Positions 18,982-30,881 of a DNA stretch of 64,000 bases are shown here, piece after piece. Location: contig NC_087071.1 of assembly GCF_963678635.1 (NCBI RefSeq), positions 41,866,153-41,930,152 of the forward strand, in the 5' to 3' direction. A program made the translations under genes and the position numbers. Numbering within the stretch: the first letter of the stretch is position 1; each line of letters begins with the position of its first letter. Origin of the DNA: Symsagittifera roscoffensis (Eukaryota > Xenacoelomorpha > Acoela > Convolutidae). The notes under the pieces were generated by a model. It was not told the origin of the DNA. It searched no databases and was given only the letters and a program-made list of their open reading frames with translations.

Positions 18982-19938
18982 TATTAAAAAGAGCCGTCAT
19001 TTCGTGATGCTCTTCTCTTTTCAGGTCAAAACTTCCGACGTCAAACTGTAACATCTTTCTCTTTTTGCTTAGATACTTAAAATTTTTTAAGTTACAATAG
19101 TCCTTTTCTAAGTTTTAAGTACTTTAATAGTTGTGTTTCGTGTTCTATTCTTCTTTCTTTATTTCTTCATTTTAACAATTGTTCAGAGTCTTTGGTTCGT
19201 TCTGTCTCGTGTTGCATGTCCTTTGAGTCTCAATCTGGATCTGAAAAGGTAAAAAAGACAGGTTGACCTCCGTACTCGAGTGCTCCATTTTGTCAAATTT
19301 GGGAAAAAACGCATATTTTTCTGCCGAAATGAACTTTTATAACAAATAGTTCTAGATGGGTTGACTAAAAATGCTTAACACACAATTTCATGCTATTAAA
19401 AAAAAATGGTTATCATACGATTCCAATTCAAATCCATAGAGAAAAAGAATTGTATAAAAATCACAGGATAACCGTTTTTCCATACAATGAAATTGTATGA
19501 TAGCATTTTTTCCATTGAATGGAATTGTATGATAAGTTTTTTTGCCTTAAACAAAAAAGATATTTTTTGTTTCTAATTTTTTTCTGAAAGAATTTGGGTT
19601 CTGATTGCAACCGAACCCAAGTGACAAAGACCTTGGTTACTCAAAGCACCAAAGGTTGGACGGTCTTGCTTTTACAATTCATAGAAAACGACTTGAATTG
19701 TCCTCGAGCTGTCTTTCACAAATCATATAAAAAGTAACAAACTTTCAATTTTTGGCAAAACTTTTCCGGGATGATTTTTTTTAATTTTTGAATTTTCAAA
19801 TCATCAGACATTGATCAGGGCATAAATAAACGTGCCATACAAAAGAAATAGGAATTTTCAGCGTTTCTGAAAATTTTTTTTGAAATGATTAAAAAAAAAC
19901 TGCCAATATTATCGTATCCAGGACTGTGTTATGGACAC
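18982..19938. repeat. Segment S, right copy (957 bp direct repeat)
   Basis: Second copy of 10642-11597. The exon frame open in the left copy has a TAA here because of a TTTAAAT to TTAAAAT change near 19079. After 19938 the sequence continues into the rest of M2, without element B. Confidence 0.9.
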
Positions 19939-20385
19939 AAAAAATTAAATTTTGCAGGCAAAAATTTTTTTCGGTAATTGTTTGTTTTCGTAGAAAATTT
20001 GATTTGCGGTCGAAAAAAAATGGTGCAAATTTTCAAAAATACTTTTTTGTGTCGCGGCTAAAATTTTGTTTATCGAAAAAATGATTATCATACCATTTTC
20101 ATAGAATGGAAATCGTATGATACACGTTTTTTGTCAAAAAAAAAGAAAAAAAATGGGCCAACTTGATCTAACTTAATCAGAAAACGAATCGAGCTCATTT
20201 AAATTTACAAAAAAAATCTTTTTAAACATTTTCCTGAAAGAAAAATTCAATGAAAAAAGGCTTATCATACAATTTTTATAAATAGAAATATTATGATAAA
20301 CCTAGAACCCATGCATGGAATTGTGTGATAAGCATTTTTTTGTACGGATTTGTATGATAAGCATTTTTTTCTATGGAGGTCAACC
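19261..20385 (+). mobile_element. M2: complete TIR element, about 1,125 bp
   Basis: Starts GGTTGACCTCC and ends GGAGGTCAACC (11-bp inverted termini, followed by CGGG). Many subterminal copies of CTTATCATACAATT and its complement lie near both ends. No protein frame. It sits about 15 bp after the donor site of the S exon, so in a host intron. Related ends occur at 10921, 26313, 29284-29931 and 32354. Confidence 0.75.
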
Positions 20386-20533
20386 CGGGTGAACGCAAAA
20401 GTCAAGTAAAAACAAGCTGAAGGTCATTGCTATACCAGTGATAGTTTACTTGCATGAAAGTCCTTGTTCCCCGCGTTCCTAAGGGGGGGGGGGGGGGGTC
20501 GGAAGCGACCAGGGGGGGAATAAATTGATTCGG
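20386..20533. other. Short unique stretch and 16-base poly-G run
   Basis: A G homopolymer (20483-20498) followed by another G run precedes the assembly gap. It may be a sequencing or assembly weak point. No gene seen. Confidence 0.7.
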
Positions 20534-20733
20534 NNNNNNNNNNNNNNNNNNNNNNNNNNNNNNNNNNNNNNNNNNNNNNNNNNNNNNNNNNNNNNNNNNN
20601 NNNNNNNNNNNNNNNNNNNNNNNNNNNNNNNNNNNNNNNNNNNNNNNNNNNNNNNNNNNNNNNNNNNNNNNNNNNNNNNNNNNNNNNNNNNNNNNNNNNN
20701 NNNNNNNNNNNNNNNNNNNNNNNNNNNNNNNNN
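20534..20733. other. Assembly gap (200 N)
   Basis: Exactly 200 unknown bases, a size commonly used as a placeholder, so the true distance is unknown. The 5' end of element E (LTR, gag start) may be missing here. Confidence 0.98.
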
Positions 20734-20859
20734 GGCAGACAATCAGAAAATTCTTATAAGAATCAGAAAATTTTTACACCTATAAAGAAAATTCTCTATA
20801 GGTAAATACTCGCACGGAAGACAAAACACGCGTGAAAAAAACGCAATATGTCACAAAAA

Positions 20860-20975
20860 CAATGTTATAAGTTTTGACAAATTTTTGGTCCTAACCATTT
20901 ACAAACTTGTCCAGTTCGAGACAAAATTGTGCAAAATGTGCAAATTGGGGACATTTTGTTAAGTATTGTAGATCG
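20860..20975 (+). pseudogene. Element E zinc-knuckle remnant
   Basis: A KLCKMCKLGTF stretch corresponds to the second knuckle (C-x2-C...) with the histidine and last cysteine lost to a stop; upstream a degenerate first knuckle with one cysteine is visible. Confidence 0.5.
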
Positions 20976-21589
20976 GATAATGTGAACTACCTTCAAAACA
21001 AAAATGAAAACGAATCTAGGGTTGATGATCAACCTTAAGACCCCGAGGACAATGACCCAGTAGTTTTTGCCAAAACTACATCGCAGAACGAATGGGATGA
21101 ACTAAAAAGAAAAGTTCTCCATGTTGGCAATCGCGGAAGCATTTGAAATAAAACCGGCAGCCAAAATCAGTGACGAAAACTAAATGCACATATTGTCAAC
21201 TCAAAACAAAAACAGATAATATACTTGGCATTGTGGATTAGGGGAGTCCAATGTCATTCTTAAATGATACAAAAGCACGTTCGTTTCAACTAAAAGAAGA
21301 CAAAAGTAAAATCTCCAAAATTATCTAAATTATCAAATTCTAACTAGTATCAAACTCTTACTATGAATGAGGGAGAAAAATCAAATCCAGAAATAAAACA
21401 GTGGGTCAAAGACGATTTCACCTAACTATGCATCCGAATTGGGAATTCAAAAAACAATGTCATGAAAACGCAATTCATTCAAAATGCCACGCCTATTTAA
21501 CAAAAGGGTCACCGCAATCCGATTCATCTACAGGAAACAGTAGAAAACGAACAAAAAAAGTTAATCGGCCAAAAACACATGTAAAATTG

Positions 21590-22190
21590 GGTAAATGCTC
21601 AGATAAACAATTCATTTGCCCGATTGCCGTCACCGTCAAGAAAGATCAAACGGTAAAACTTGCTTTAAATTCAAAGAAAATTAACAAATTCATTCACAAA
21701 AACAAATATCAAATGCCAAACATCGAGCTTCTGTTAGTCGCACAAACAATAAAATCCGACACAAAAAAACAAGCGTTTTTTCGTCTCTAGACTTACCTTT
21801 AGCCTACTTACAAATCGCGTCAGATAAGAAAACTGGATAACAATGCAAATTTAGCCTCACAGGAGGAACATACTAATTTCAAACAGTTTTTTACGGCCTC
21901 ACGGATATGCCGGCTGAATTTCAAAAAGCGGTCATCCTTACGTTAAAAAATTGCATGAATGAAAACATACGCACATCTAGATGATATATTGATTATCACA
22001 AAAGGTTTAATAGACGAGTATAGAAACACGTTGCAAAAAATCCTTCAAAAACTTGACGAAGAATATCTCGCAATATCAACAGATAAATGTAAGCTCGCAT
22101 GTAAACTAATTGAATGGATCGGGTATCACATTGATAGTGAAAGCCCAACACCATTAACAGGAAAACAGATGCCATCGAAAAACTAGCTCC
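21590..22190 (+). pseudogene. Element E reverse transcriptase
   Basis: PIAVTVKKDQTVKLALNSKK, then FIHKNKYQMPNIELL match the region before RT motif A; stops break motif A itself. A later frame has YAHLDDILIITKG (motif C, LDD) and KLDEEYLAISTDKC. The pieces lie in two or more frames. Clearly gypsy-type, non-functional. Confidence 0.85.
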
Positions 22191-22199
22191 ACCTAAAAC

Positions 22200-22560
22200 A
22201 TTCAAACAACTTGAAATGTTTATGGACTCAATACATCATCTTACAAGATACATCCCATATCTGGCACAATCTGCTGCAGCATCACAATCATTACTAAAAA
22301 ACACTGATAAACCCGAAACGCTAAACTGGTTATTTGAACATTAAAGCGCTTTTCAAAAACTTAAAATAATGACCGCGGATATCACACAAAATAAACATTT
22401 TGCTGAGATTCTTGAAACACGAGTGGTTTGTGACGCATCTACACACGGCCTCGGTGCCACCCTAGAAAAAAAAACACCAGAAGGGTGGCAATCTCATATA
22501 CGTCAAGATTCTTAAACTCTGTAGAGCAAAAATACTCAGTAAATAAGTTAAAATTCTTGG
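22200..22560 (+). pseudogene. Element E RT connection / RNase H fragment
   Basis: Readable segments include a connection-domain piece and VVCDASTHGLGATLEKK, the first RNase H aspartate motif; frame lost by 22510. Confidence 0.75.
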
Positions 22561-23833
22561 GGCCGTGTGGGCGATCGAACACTTCAAATACTATCTGTAC
22601 GGAAAAACTTTACATTCAATACTGATCATCATGCTTTGATCAGCGCATTGAACTCCAGCGAAAAATCTAAGACAAGTCAGAGTAGACTTACAAGATAGAT
22701 CGATCGGTTAATCACTTTCAACTTTGACATAAAAATTTCGGCAGGAATTAAAACGGGAATAATTGACTATATGTACCGAAATCCGTTGGAGTGCGATAGC
22801 CCCTAGTGAGTAGGATGAGAAATTTTTTGTGGCGTCAATCAACTCCTTCGTTAACAATCTTGAGATGACTGACAACTTATTTCTGAACAACTAACCAATA
22901 GGAAGCTAGCGCTGCATCGACTGATCGAAAAACGCGCGGAAATAGAAAGAGCGCTAACAAGGCAATCTAACTCTCAAATGCATTCCAAACTTTTCAATCA
23001 TTGCATAAACGGTCGAATACCCAAACCAGATCTCAACCTTTCGCTCATTTCTCAGTCTAAAAACCAGTCAGAAACTGAAATTTTTTAAAAACCAATTGTC
23101 TCAAAAACGATAGAGTCCAATGAGAAATCAGCAACGACGAAGAAAACAAAACCTGAATGAATTCAAAGGAGGATTTATTCCAAAAGAGGAAAAGAAAACA
23201 AACACAGAAAAAAGGCAAGAGGAATCGGATTGTGAGTGAAGTCTTTCCGACCTTATATGGCATAGACGAAGGCCAAAAGGCAACACAGACCAATCGGAAA
23301 GTAAAACAAAACCAGCCACCATCAAGGACGCCAGAGAAAACATAAACTGATCCACAACAGAACAAAGAAAGCCAGGCAAATTTTCAAACATTATGTTCAG
23401 CGACACAACCGAGAGTCCCAGTAAACCAACGCCACCGATCATGTAGGTAACAATTACAACCTACACTCAAACAGAACAAAGAAAACTAACGCTGATACCC
23501 AAACAATCAATTGGATAGAAACGAGGGAAACGTACGAATATTGCGTCAGCCGAGTGGACCCGAATACCACAACACAAGATGAGACACACCCAAGTTATGA
23601 ACCACTCAAAATGTCCAGAAACAACTGGAGGCCAGTGTTGAGATTATTATGGAAGGACTGATGGCCACAATTGACAAAGATCTAATACTGAAATCGAGAA
23701 GGAGACACCGTTTTATAGGAAAAGCCTGCAAAAAAGGTTAGGAGACAGCTTCATTTCCAATGCAACACGTTGAGACAGAAACACGTGACCGTTTGTCGAT
23801 TTTGTAAAAAATCGAGAATGGGAAGCGCTAAAG

Positions 23834-24660
23834 ATGTCCTTTGGACAATTTTGGTACAACATTCGACATCGCCTTCAGGTACGAGGAGACTACCTATTTA
23901 CTGGCGAATGGATTGTACTACCTACCCAACTTCGGCAGACACTAATTGACAGTCTGCACCTCACTCATCCCGAATCGGCGGCCAAGCTTGATTTGTGCGA
24001 GCACATCTGGTTTCCGCATATCCACAGATCAACAGTACAAATGGCACAAGGATGTCGTCAGTATACAGAGCAAGGCAAAAAATTAAAACCAATCATTAGG
24101 AAAAACACTCATTCCAAATGGAACCAGTTGTTGAACCTAACGAAGGGATACACTTAGATTTCGCGGGACCACTGCCGGATTAACTAAATAAAGATGTATA
24201 TAGTCTAGTTGCAATAGATATGTGGTCAAAAATTCCAACGGTAAAGGTAGTCTCAAACATGACGCGGACGTAGCACTAAAACTTATGCAACATTACGTAT
24301 CTAATAATGGGGTACCTCATAGAATAAGATGCGATCAAGCACAAACGTTTCGCACTATATAGTTTCAGCTCTTTTGCAAGTCAAACAATATAAAACTTCT
24401 ATTTGCCCCGGTTGATAATCATAGATCCATAGGCGCTGTGGAACGGCTAATACAAACGCTAAAACGGCGACTCGGAGTCATGAAAATCGATCCAAAAAGT
24501 TTCCAGTTCAGTTTAGCGTTGGATGTTGCAAAAATTATCAAAACGTTACGAATAACTCCACATGGACTGGCTTAAACCTCACCGTTTGAAGCAGAAATGG
24601 GCCTAAAAGCTAAGACTCCATTTTCGAATGTAGCAACGAATATTTCACGAAACAATTTAA
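23834..24660 (+). pseudogene. Element E integrase
   Basis: 23834-24157 reads through the zinc region: IVLPTQLRQTLIDSLHLTHP, then an H2C2 with a degraded CC pair. The catalytic core continues in broken frames: LDFAGPLPD (first D) near 24150-24180, a DQAQTF piece (second D) near 24330, and AVERLIQTLKRRLGV (E) near 24440. Confidence 0.8.
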
Positions 24661-24748
24661 ATTGGGAAAACGCCAAACACCCGTGTTTAGATCGGAATAG
24701 CCAGCTTCACTCTCCAATTCCGGCGGAAATCGTGCCCACTTCCAGAAG

Positions 24749-25225
24749 TTGTCCGAAAATGGATCACAATTAGACACAGAAAAATCCCAGCTCACGATTG
24801 TCAATAAACATTCAATTTTAAACATTCTTCAGCAAACAAGTGCAGGTGTGAAAAATAGGAGGGCACTAGCTCTAGAAAAGGAAAAATTAAACTTAAGATA
24901 TAAAGGGATCCAACAACAAACTGACACAGATATAAAAAAGAAAATAGAACAAGTAGCATGGAAGACGGTTAGACTGGCCAAGAAGGTGAAAAAACCAAAA
25001 ACACTTGAACAAAAATACAAAACGACTGATGGGGAAAAAACTGACAAACACACCACATACAGCGTGGGTACAAACAAAAGGGAAGCAACCGAGGTTTTTA
25101 AGAAGTAGGGGTTTTGCCTTCGCACCTAACCCTCTAACTTACGGTCCATGTCGACCATCAAGGCTTATTGAGCATGTAGCAGATAAATCCGCCTGGAGAA
25201 CAGGACCCAGTTTGCATTTTTAGGT
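24749..25225 (+). pseudogene. Element E integrase tail
   Basis: A lysine-rich, coiled-coil-like stretch (24749-25108), then in another frame NPLTYGPCRPSRLIEHVADK, a counterpart of the GPxRYG segment at the end of pol in A and B. Weakly conserved. Confidence 0.5.
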
Positions 25226-25359
25226 GTAGAAAATCCAAACGCGCCATGACATCCTATGTTCGAGGAGGACACGTCGGGACTCCCAGTTTAAACTCACGAC
25301 TGAAAAATGAAGCAAGAACGAAAGATTCGGAACAATTTTTTTTACCGCTACCCGAGATG

Positions 25360-26320
25360 ACGTCCCTAAGAGAAAAATGCTTTTCGAACAATTTCATATA
25401 TAACAACTATGGAAAAAAATGCTTATCCTAAAAATTTCATACAAAAATTAAAAACTCTATTAAACGTTTTTAGAAAAATTCTTCTGTTCTTTTTTCATCT
25501 TTTGAATCTTTCTGCTCAATAAAAACCTTATTTTAATTTTGGTCGAAAAAATGCTTTTCATAATGTTTTTTTTTGATATATGAAAAATGTATGACAAGCA
25601 TTTTGCTATAGAAAAAACTTCAAAACTAATTTAACGATGTTTCTGGATGAATTTACATAAATTAAAAAAAAATTATTGAAGGAATGCATTTTGAATCTCA
25701 AAAACATGATTTTAATTTTGATCTATTGAATGATACGCATTTTTTCATCAGCAAGAACACAAATTTGAGGTAAAAATTTTTAACCCCTTATAACGTAGTC
25801 CAGGATATTTTTTTCACACAAAAAAATCCAAAAATCACAGAAAAGAGTATTTTTGTAAACGCAATTTTTATGTTTTTTTATTTCGTTTGCTCAGATGAAA
25901 ACAAATTGTAAAAAAACGGGCCTTTTCTCTCAACTACCAAAAATTATCCAGCCATATACAAAAAATTACATTTTTTTGGTATATAAATCCAAATAAAAAC
26001 GTAAAAATTAACGTGGGTGGCAAAAGACACCAAAAGCAGTACAACTGCGTGGTAACTGCCTATAAAACTCTGGGTTTTCTTATGACTAAAAGTCCAGGGT
26101 TAGTGTTTAGGATGATTGACAAAAATTGTTTTTTGGTATTTTAATTTACGGAGAAATTGCTTGTCATACAATTTCAATCATAATATTTCATAGTCTGGAA
26201 AAAATGCTTATCAAGCTATTTTCAATTTTTTTTTGTCTATGAAATAGTATAAAATAGTATGATAAGCATTTTTCTCAGAATATGAAATAGTATGATAAGC
26301 TTTTTTGTCAACTCGGGTAG
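25360..26320. repeat. AT-rich degenerate repeat; M-type right end
   Basis: Multiple imperfect copies of AAATGCTTATCAT / ATGATAAGCATTTTT, ending at 26307-26316 with GTCAACTCGGG, which aligns with the right terminus of M2 (GTCAACCCGGG). No left terminus or gene seen. Confidence 0.5.
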
Positions 26321-26678
26321 TTAATCTAAACATAGTTGTGTATTGCAGAAGCATATAAAAACTCAATTTTTTGCTCGAAAGTTTTATTTATCAAGATTAT
26401 TTCAGATCCAAATTTTTTTTTGATCCAAATTTTAGATCTGAAATTTGTATTTTCTTCTCAAGATCTGAAATAAAGAGTTAAAGAATTTCAGATCTTACAT
26501 AGAAAATCCTCTGGGTACGGGAATTTGGTGAAGAAGGGAACATGTGCTGAAGTGGTTTAAAATATTTGAAACATTTGACCGCGCCCTTTATAAGAAACCT
26601 CAAATTTAGTTGGACGGGTGTGTTGACAATCTAGTAAATCAGTTGATTCATTTGTTTGAAGTATCAAGTTATTAAACA

Positions 26679-26933
26679 CAATGTGGCTGCAAGGCGGCCT
26701 CAAAAACTGACGGAAAATTTTATGCGTTTTTGATGAAAACTTCATCCCAAAGCGCAATTTGGCAACATGGGTGTCTGTCAACGCAAGTCAATCCTATTTT
26801 TCAATCAGACCATAGAGCTAAATCTGGCAGTCAGATTTGCAGAATATTGCAGAATAAAGAAATTATTAACGCCATTTTTGAATCGTATGTTATCAATCAG
26901 ATTGGAAAAACGTACAATGATTCAGAAAACTAG
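26679..26933 (+). other. Exon-like fragment of unknown gene (copy 1, first part)
   Basis: Open frame beginning QCGCKAASKTDGKFYAFLMK and including CRILQNKEIINAIFESYVIN. Related sequence recurs at 27776-27880, 27960-28020 and 28560-28625 with stops, so selection or common descent is likely. Not recognised. Could be a host gene or an unclassified transposon; no donor site identified at its end, which is a TAG. Confidence 0.4.
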
Positions 26934-26990
26934 ACTTTGAAAAAGGTTTTACGCTATTCAAATAAATACTAAGAATCAATGTATAACAGT

Positions 26991-27125
26991 TTTATCCTTA
27001 TATAAAATCGAAACAAAAAGGCTACAATTGAAACAAAAAGATTACGAAGAGACTCTTGAGCTCAGGAAATATTATGTTCCACTAAAATCAGAGCGAGAAA
27101 ATTCTCATCATTTTTATCGAAGAAG
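26991..27125 (+). other. Exon-like fragment of unknown gene (copy 1, second part)
   Basis: Acceptor TGTATAACAG then a 135-nt frame with KQKDYEETLELRKYYVPLKS, ending CGAAGAAG|GTATGTC, a good donor. Charged, probably helical. A decayed second copy lies at about 28170-28290 (reads CKPYVSLNSEEANFW). Confidence 0.45.
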
Positions 27126-27139
27126 GTATGTCAAAAGTA

Positions 27140-28750
27140 TTTTTTGACGAAAACTCGAGCAGTTCTGTGAACAAAAATCTTCGGGGATAAGTTGATTACA
27201 AAGGTGCTTACAAAGGCGCAAACTTCAGGCTTGCAAGGACGCAACAGAGAGAAAAAGAAAACTATTAACTGACGCACAAATAGATTTTTTTTTCATAGAG
27301 CAAAGAAAAGTTTTCTGCAATCACTTTTCATTTCGGTGATCTTTATTGTCGCCTGAAAACTGATACGAGAACAAATAATTTCTGCACGCTCTGTATATTG
27401 TGAATTTTGGTTGTGGTAAAAAAGTAAACTGGAATATGAAAAAAAAATACGATTCAATGAAACTTCATTGAAAATTTTCAACTCAAGATAAAATTTTCTT
27501 CTCAAAATGTACAAAATTGATTGCCATTTGTCGAAAAAACTAAATTTTTTTATATGCAATCAAAAACCATAAAAAGAGGTGGCAAGGATCTTCTAGTCAA
27601 GAAAAAAAACATGTAATTCTTAAGATCCGAAAAAACTTACCACGCTCTTTCTGACACCTCAGGTTTGATAAGATGAGTTTCATGAGTGTTTAGGTATTCG
27701 AACGTTTAGTTAGAAAATTTTGATTTCTGAAAAATACTCTCTGCGTCAAATTCAAAATTAGCTTAGGTATAGCTGGCAATGTGGATGCAAAAAACTGACC
27801 GAAGTTTTGAAAGTTTTTGATTAAAACTTTCACTTAAAAACGCGTTGTGTCCAGACGGTTGTCTGTCAACACAAGTAGTGCAATTGAGTCTTCCTTGGGA
27901 TAATTTATATTAAAAAAGCATAAGAAACAAGCATCATAGATCATTGATCAAAGTTCTGTAAAAATGATATCAATCCTAAGATTCAATCAGACAAAAGATC
28001 AAAACATTGCAGATTTTCGTGAACAGACCTAAGAATGAAAAACTTTACGCTTTCTTTCAACGGAAGTTTTTAACAAAAAAGGCAAGGACCCAAGAAAACT
28101 ACAGTTTGACAGTGGTTTCGAGCTTTTCAACTCTTTAATAAGAAATTTTGTTCACGAGTTTCTTACTAAAGAAAAACAAACAAACAAAACTGGAAAAGCT
28201 ACGATTGAAGAAAAAAAATTGCGAATAGACTCGTAAGCTTTGCAAACCTTATGTTTCATTAAATTCAGAGGAAGCAAATTTTTGGTATTTTTTCTTTGTC
28301 GACATATTACTTTTTCGACAAACAGCGAGGCCTTTTTTCTAACAAAATTTCATTGAGGATATACTTTTTTCCACCACCGGTATCTTTTATAACTTATTAG
28401 GACTCGGATGAGACCCAAAAGAAAACCTTCAACTATTTTTTTGGCAAATTTAGGGCAAAATTTTCCCTAAAATGACCCATTTGGCCCATGTTTAGCAAAA
28501 CTACAAGAGTAGATTTTACAAGTTTCTTACACAAAACAAGCGACTAAGAAACAGAATTGAGTTTTCAGAATGAAGAAATTATTATCGCCATTTTTCAATC
28601 GTATTTTATCAATGAGATTGGAAATTCTTAAAAAGGCAAAAAAGTTGCCTATATTCCAAGTAGGTGATGTCAAATTCAAATGAAATTGCAGACTCAAATC
28701 ACTATTTTTTTGGCGTAGTGCAATTTTGGAAAATACTATTTCAAACAAGT
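27140..28750 (+). pseudogene. Decayed second copy of the 26.7-27.1 kb gene fragment
   Basis: By-eye matches to copy 1: 27776 (CAATGTGGATGCAAAAAACT), 27960-28020, 28170-28290 and 28560-28625 (reads QNEEIIIAIFQSYFINEIG). All are interrupted by stops. The order is as in copy 1 for the first parts; the last block falls after the exon-2 block, so the duplicate may be rearranged. The rest of the stretch is AT-rich without a recognisable gene. Confidence 0.5.
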
Positions 28751-29283
28751 TTTTATTTCCTCAGTAAACAACTTTTTTCACGACGACATTAATTGAGTTT
28801 CTGATTAAAAGCGTCCCCCTTAGATGCAATCGTTGAATCCCATTGAAATTGTTAACAACAGTGAATTCAAATGGTCGAATAAAGAGAACCGTGTTTAGTC
28901 GTCCAGACCTATCTCAAGTATTTTGATGCTGTCAATTTGTAAACTGAGATGGTTTTTAGCCAAAATCCGCTTTAATCCTTGCTTGAGTATGTTAGGTTTT
29001 TAACAAACCGGCTATCATGTTGAAATTTTTTGGTTGTTTTTTGATCGAAAAAAATTTGCTAGCTAAAACTTTTAATTGCGATTCCTGTTTCTAATCAAAA
29101 CTTCCTCCAAATATCCTATCAAGTTTCGAAAGTTAAAAATTTAATTGGCTTCAGAAATTCAAATGCTATACCCCTGGCGGTAGCACCACTTCCTTCGCTC
29201 GTAATAGAAGAACAGAACTCGGGTTGAGCTCACATTAAAAATTAGCGAAAAAAAAGTGAAATAAAACATCGATCGCCATCCCC
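28751..29283. other. No gene recognised
   Basis: AT-rich sequence without convincing frames or splice-bounded exons. Confidence 0.6.
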
Positions 29284-29931
29284 GGGTTGACCTCCATAGA
29301 CCAAAAAGTCCTATCAAACATTTCCACAAAGTAAGTCTGTGAAATGAAACTACTCATACAAAGTTCACTTGCTAGAATGATGTCATCGCATTTTCGAAGA
29401 TTTTTTTTTTGTTTTTGCATAAAATTTGGTGTATCGTACTCAAAAAAATTTTTTTTTTTGTAAACAGTTTCCGTAAATGATTGCGACAAAGATTAATTTT
29501 CAAAAATGTTTTTGTATGCCATGATTAAGGTCTGGTAATTTGAAAATTCAAATTTTAAAAGTTATCTTTTTCTGAAATTTTTGCCAAAATTTAAAAGATT
29601 GATACTCTCGTTGTATTTTTTGAGTGAGATAGAAGTAAAATATTTCAGGCAGTTTTTAATGCAACTTTAAAACAAGATTTTTTTTGTTCAACCAAGGTTT
29701 TTGTCACTTGTGTTCGGTTTCGAACGCAATAAAAAAAATGTGAAATTAAAATGTAAAAAATCCTTGTTTTTGGTTAATGGAAAAATACTAGTCATCAAGT
29801 TTCCATAAATGAAAAATGGCTACACATAGATCTTTTGTGCAAGTTTCTGGACTTATGGAAAAGCATTAAAAAAGTATGACTAGCCTTTTTCTTTTTATGA
29901 AAATTGTATGGCTAGCATTTTTGTTCAATCC
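29284..29931 (-). mobile_element. M3: diverged M-family TIR element
   Basis: Left end CCCGGGTTGACCTCCATAGA; right end GTTCAATCCGGG after several ATGGCTAGCATTTTT-type subterminal repeats. The segment at 29697-29740 is the reverse complement of the M1/M2 core (AACCGAACCCAAGTGACAAA with differences), showing shared descent in opposite orientation. About 650 bp, no ORF of note. Confidence 0.6.
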
Positions 29932-30502
29932 GGGTTGATGAATTATCGATTTTCATTGCAACCTTAGCAATTTTAGTTGATAAATTATGGCTAATTTGGC
30001 TTATTTTTAGCAATAAAACAGTGATAAAAAAACTAGCAAAATGAGCGAAAATGAACAGGAGTTGGATCCCCCAACCTTCAGCTATTTCAAATTGAAAGGC
30101 TTATCAACTAAAAGCCTCATTTGAAAGCTGAGAACGAGTTAAAATTTTCTAAGTTTTAGCGATGATTTTCTACGGAATTGTTACTGAAATAGCTCTGAAA
30201 TATCGCATGTTTAGCTGTGCAAAAAACTCTGAATTTTACAAAAATCAGCGCTGGAAATTAGGGATTTCTGGAATACTACAGAAAAAGCGATAATTAACGG
30301 TGGGATTTCAACACGAGAAAGTTTGTGTTTTTTTGGATAAATATTGATGTCTTCTAAATAATGATTTTTTCTACAAGTGTGAGTTTTTTTTTGTAAATTC
30401 TTCATCTGTTTCATATTTATAAATTTGCTCAGGACTGCTTTTTAAATTTGTTGATTGTAAAATTTATTTTATACTTCTGATTTATTTCATTTTGAGTTAC
30501 AG
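29932..30502. other. Intergenic or intronic AT-rich sequence
   Basis: No gene seen. It ends in the acceptor TTTCATTTTGAGTTACAG used by the exon that follows. Confidence 0.6.
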
Positions 30503-30881
30503 AAAACTTGGAACCAAATTCTGGGCGCACAAAACCTATTCTGAATTCGGCCTCGTGAATAAGTACCTGTATTCCAAATTTGTGGACGTGGATCAACCAC
30601 GGGTTCCAGCGGTAACTTCAATCTGGCTAGGCTTTCAACAGATTTTTTCAGCTATTCTTGTGAGGGACTCTACAAGAACTCTTTGTGGACTACGAATAGG
30701 ACCATTTTTCCTTATTTCATGTCCGTTTAGCCCGGATGAAGTCCAAGCATACTATAATGAAATCAAGATGGGAGAAACACCATTCAGGGAAACAGCTTGC
30801 ATTCGCTTTTCAGAACTTTTTTCAAGCCTCAGAAAGTCCGAACGTTTTGAGCTTTATCTATGGTTAACCTGCAAGCATTAA
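30503..30881 (+). CDS. Terminal exon of an unknown host gene (about 126 codons)
   Basis: Follows a good acceptor (TTACAG at 30502) and is open to TAA at 30879-30881. It includes VPAVTSIWLGFQQIFSAILV, then a cysteine-containing segment and FRETACIRFSELFSSL. Codon use looks less AT-biased than its surroundings and the amino-acid composition is that of a folded globular protein. No ATG in a good place, so upstream exons are expected. I do not recognise the family. It lies between two M-type termini (29284 and 32354), so it might instead be carried inside a larger TIR element. Confidence 0.55.

Larger units (their letters stand above)
20740..25350 (+). mobile_element. Element E: heavily decayed Ty3/gypsy relic
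   Basis: Plus-strand remnants in the order nucleocapsid (20860-20970), protease end, RT (21590-22190), RNase H (22400-22500), spacer, integrase (23830-24640) and integrase tail (24750-25225). It is more similar to C and D than to A/B in integrase and RNase H wording. Dozens of stops and shifts. No LTR found; the 5' end may be in the gap. Confidence 0.85.

Noticed and set aside
23057-23442. Minus-strand hydrophobic frames of about 100 codons
   Set aside because: Antisense to the charged spacer of element E, which is on the plus strand; hydrophobicity is the mirror of K/E/Q codons.
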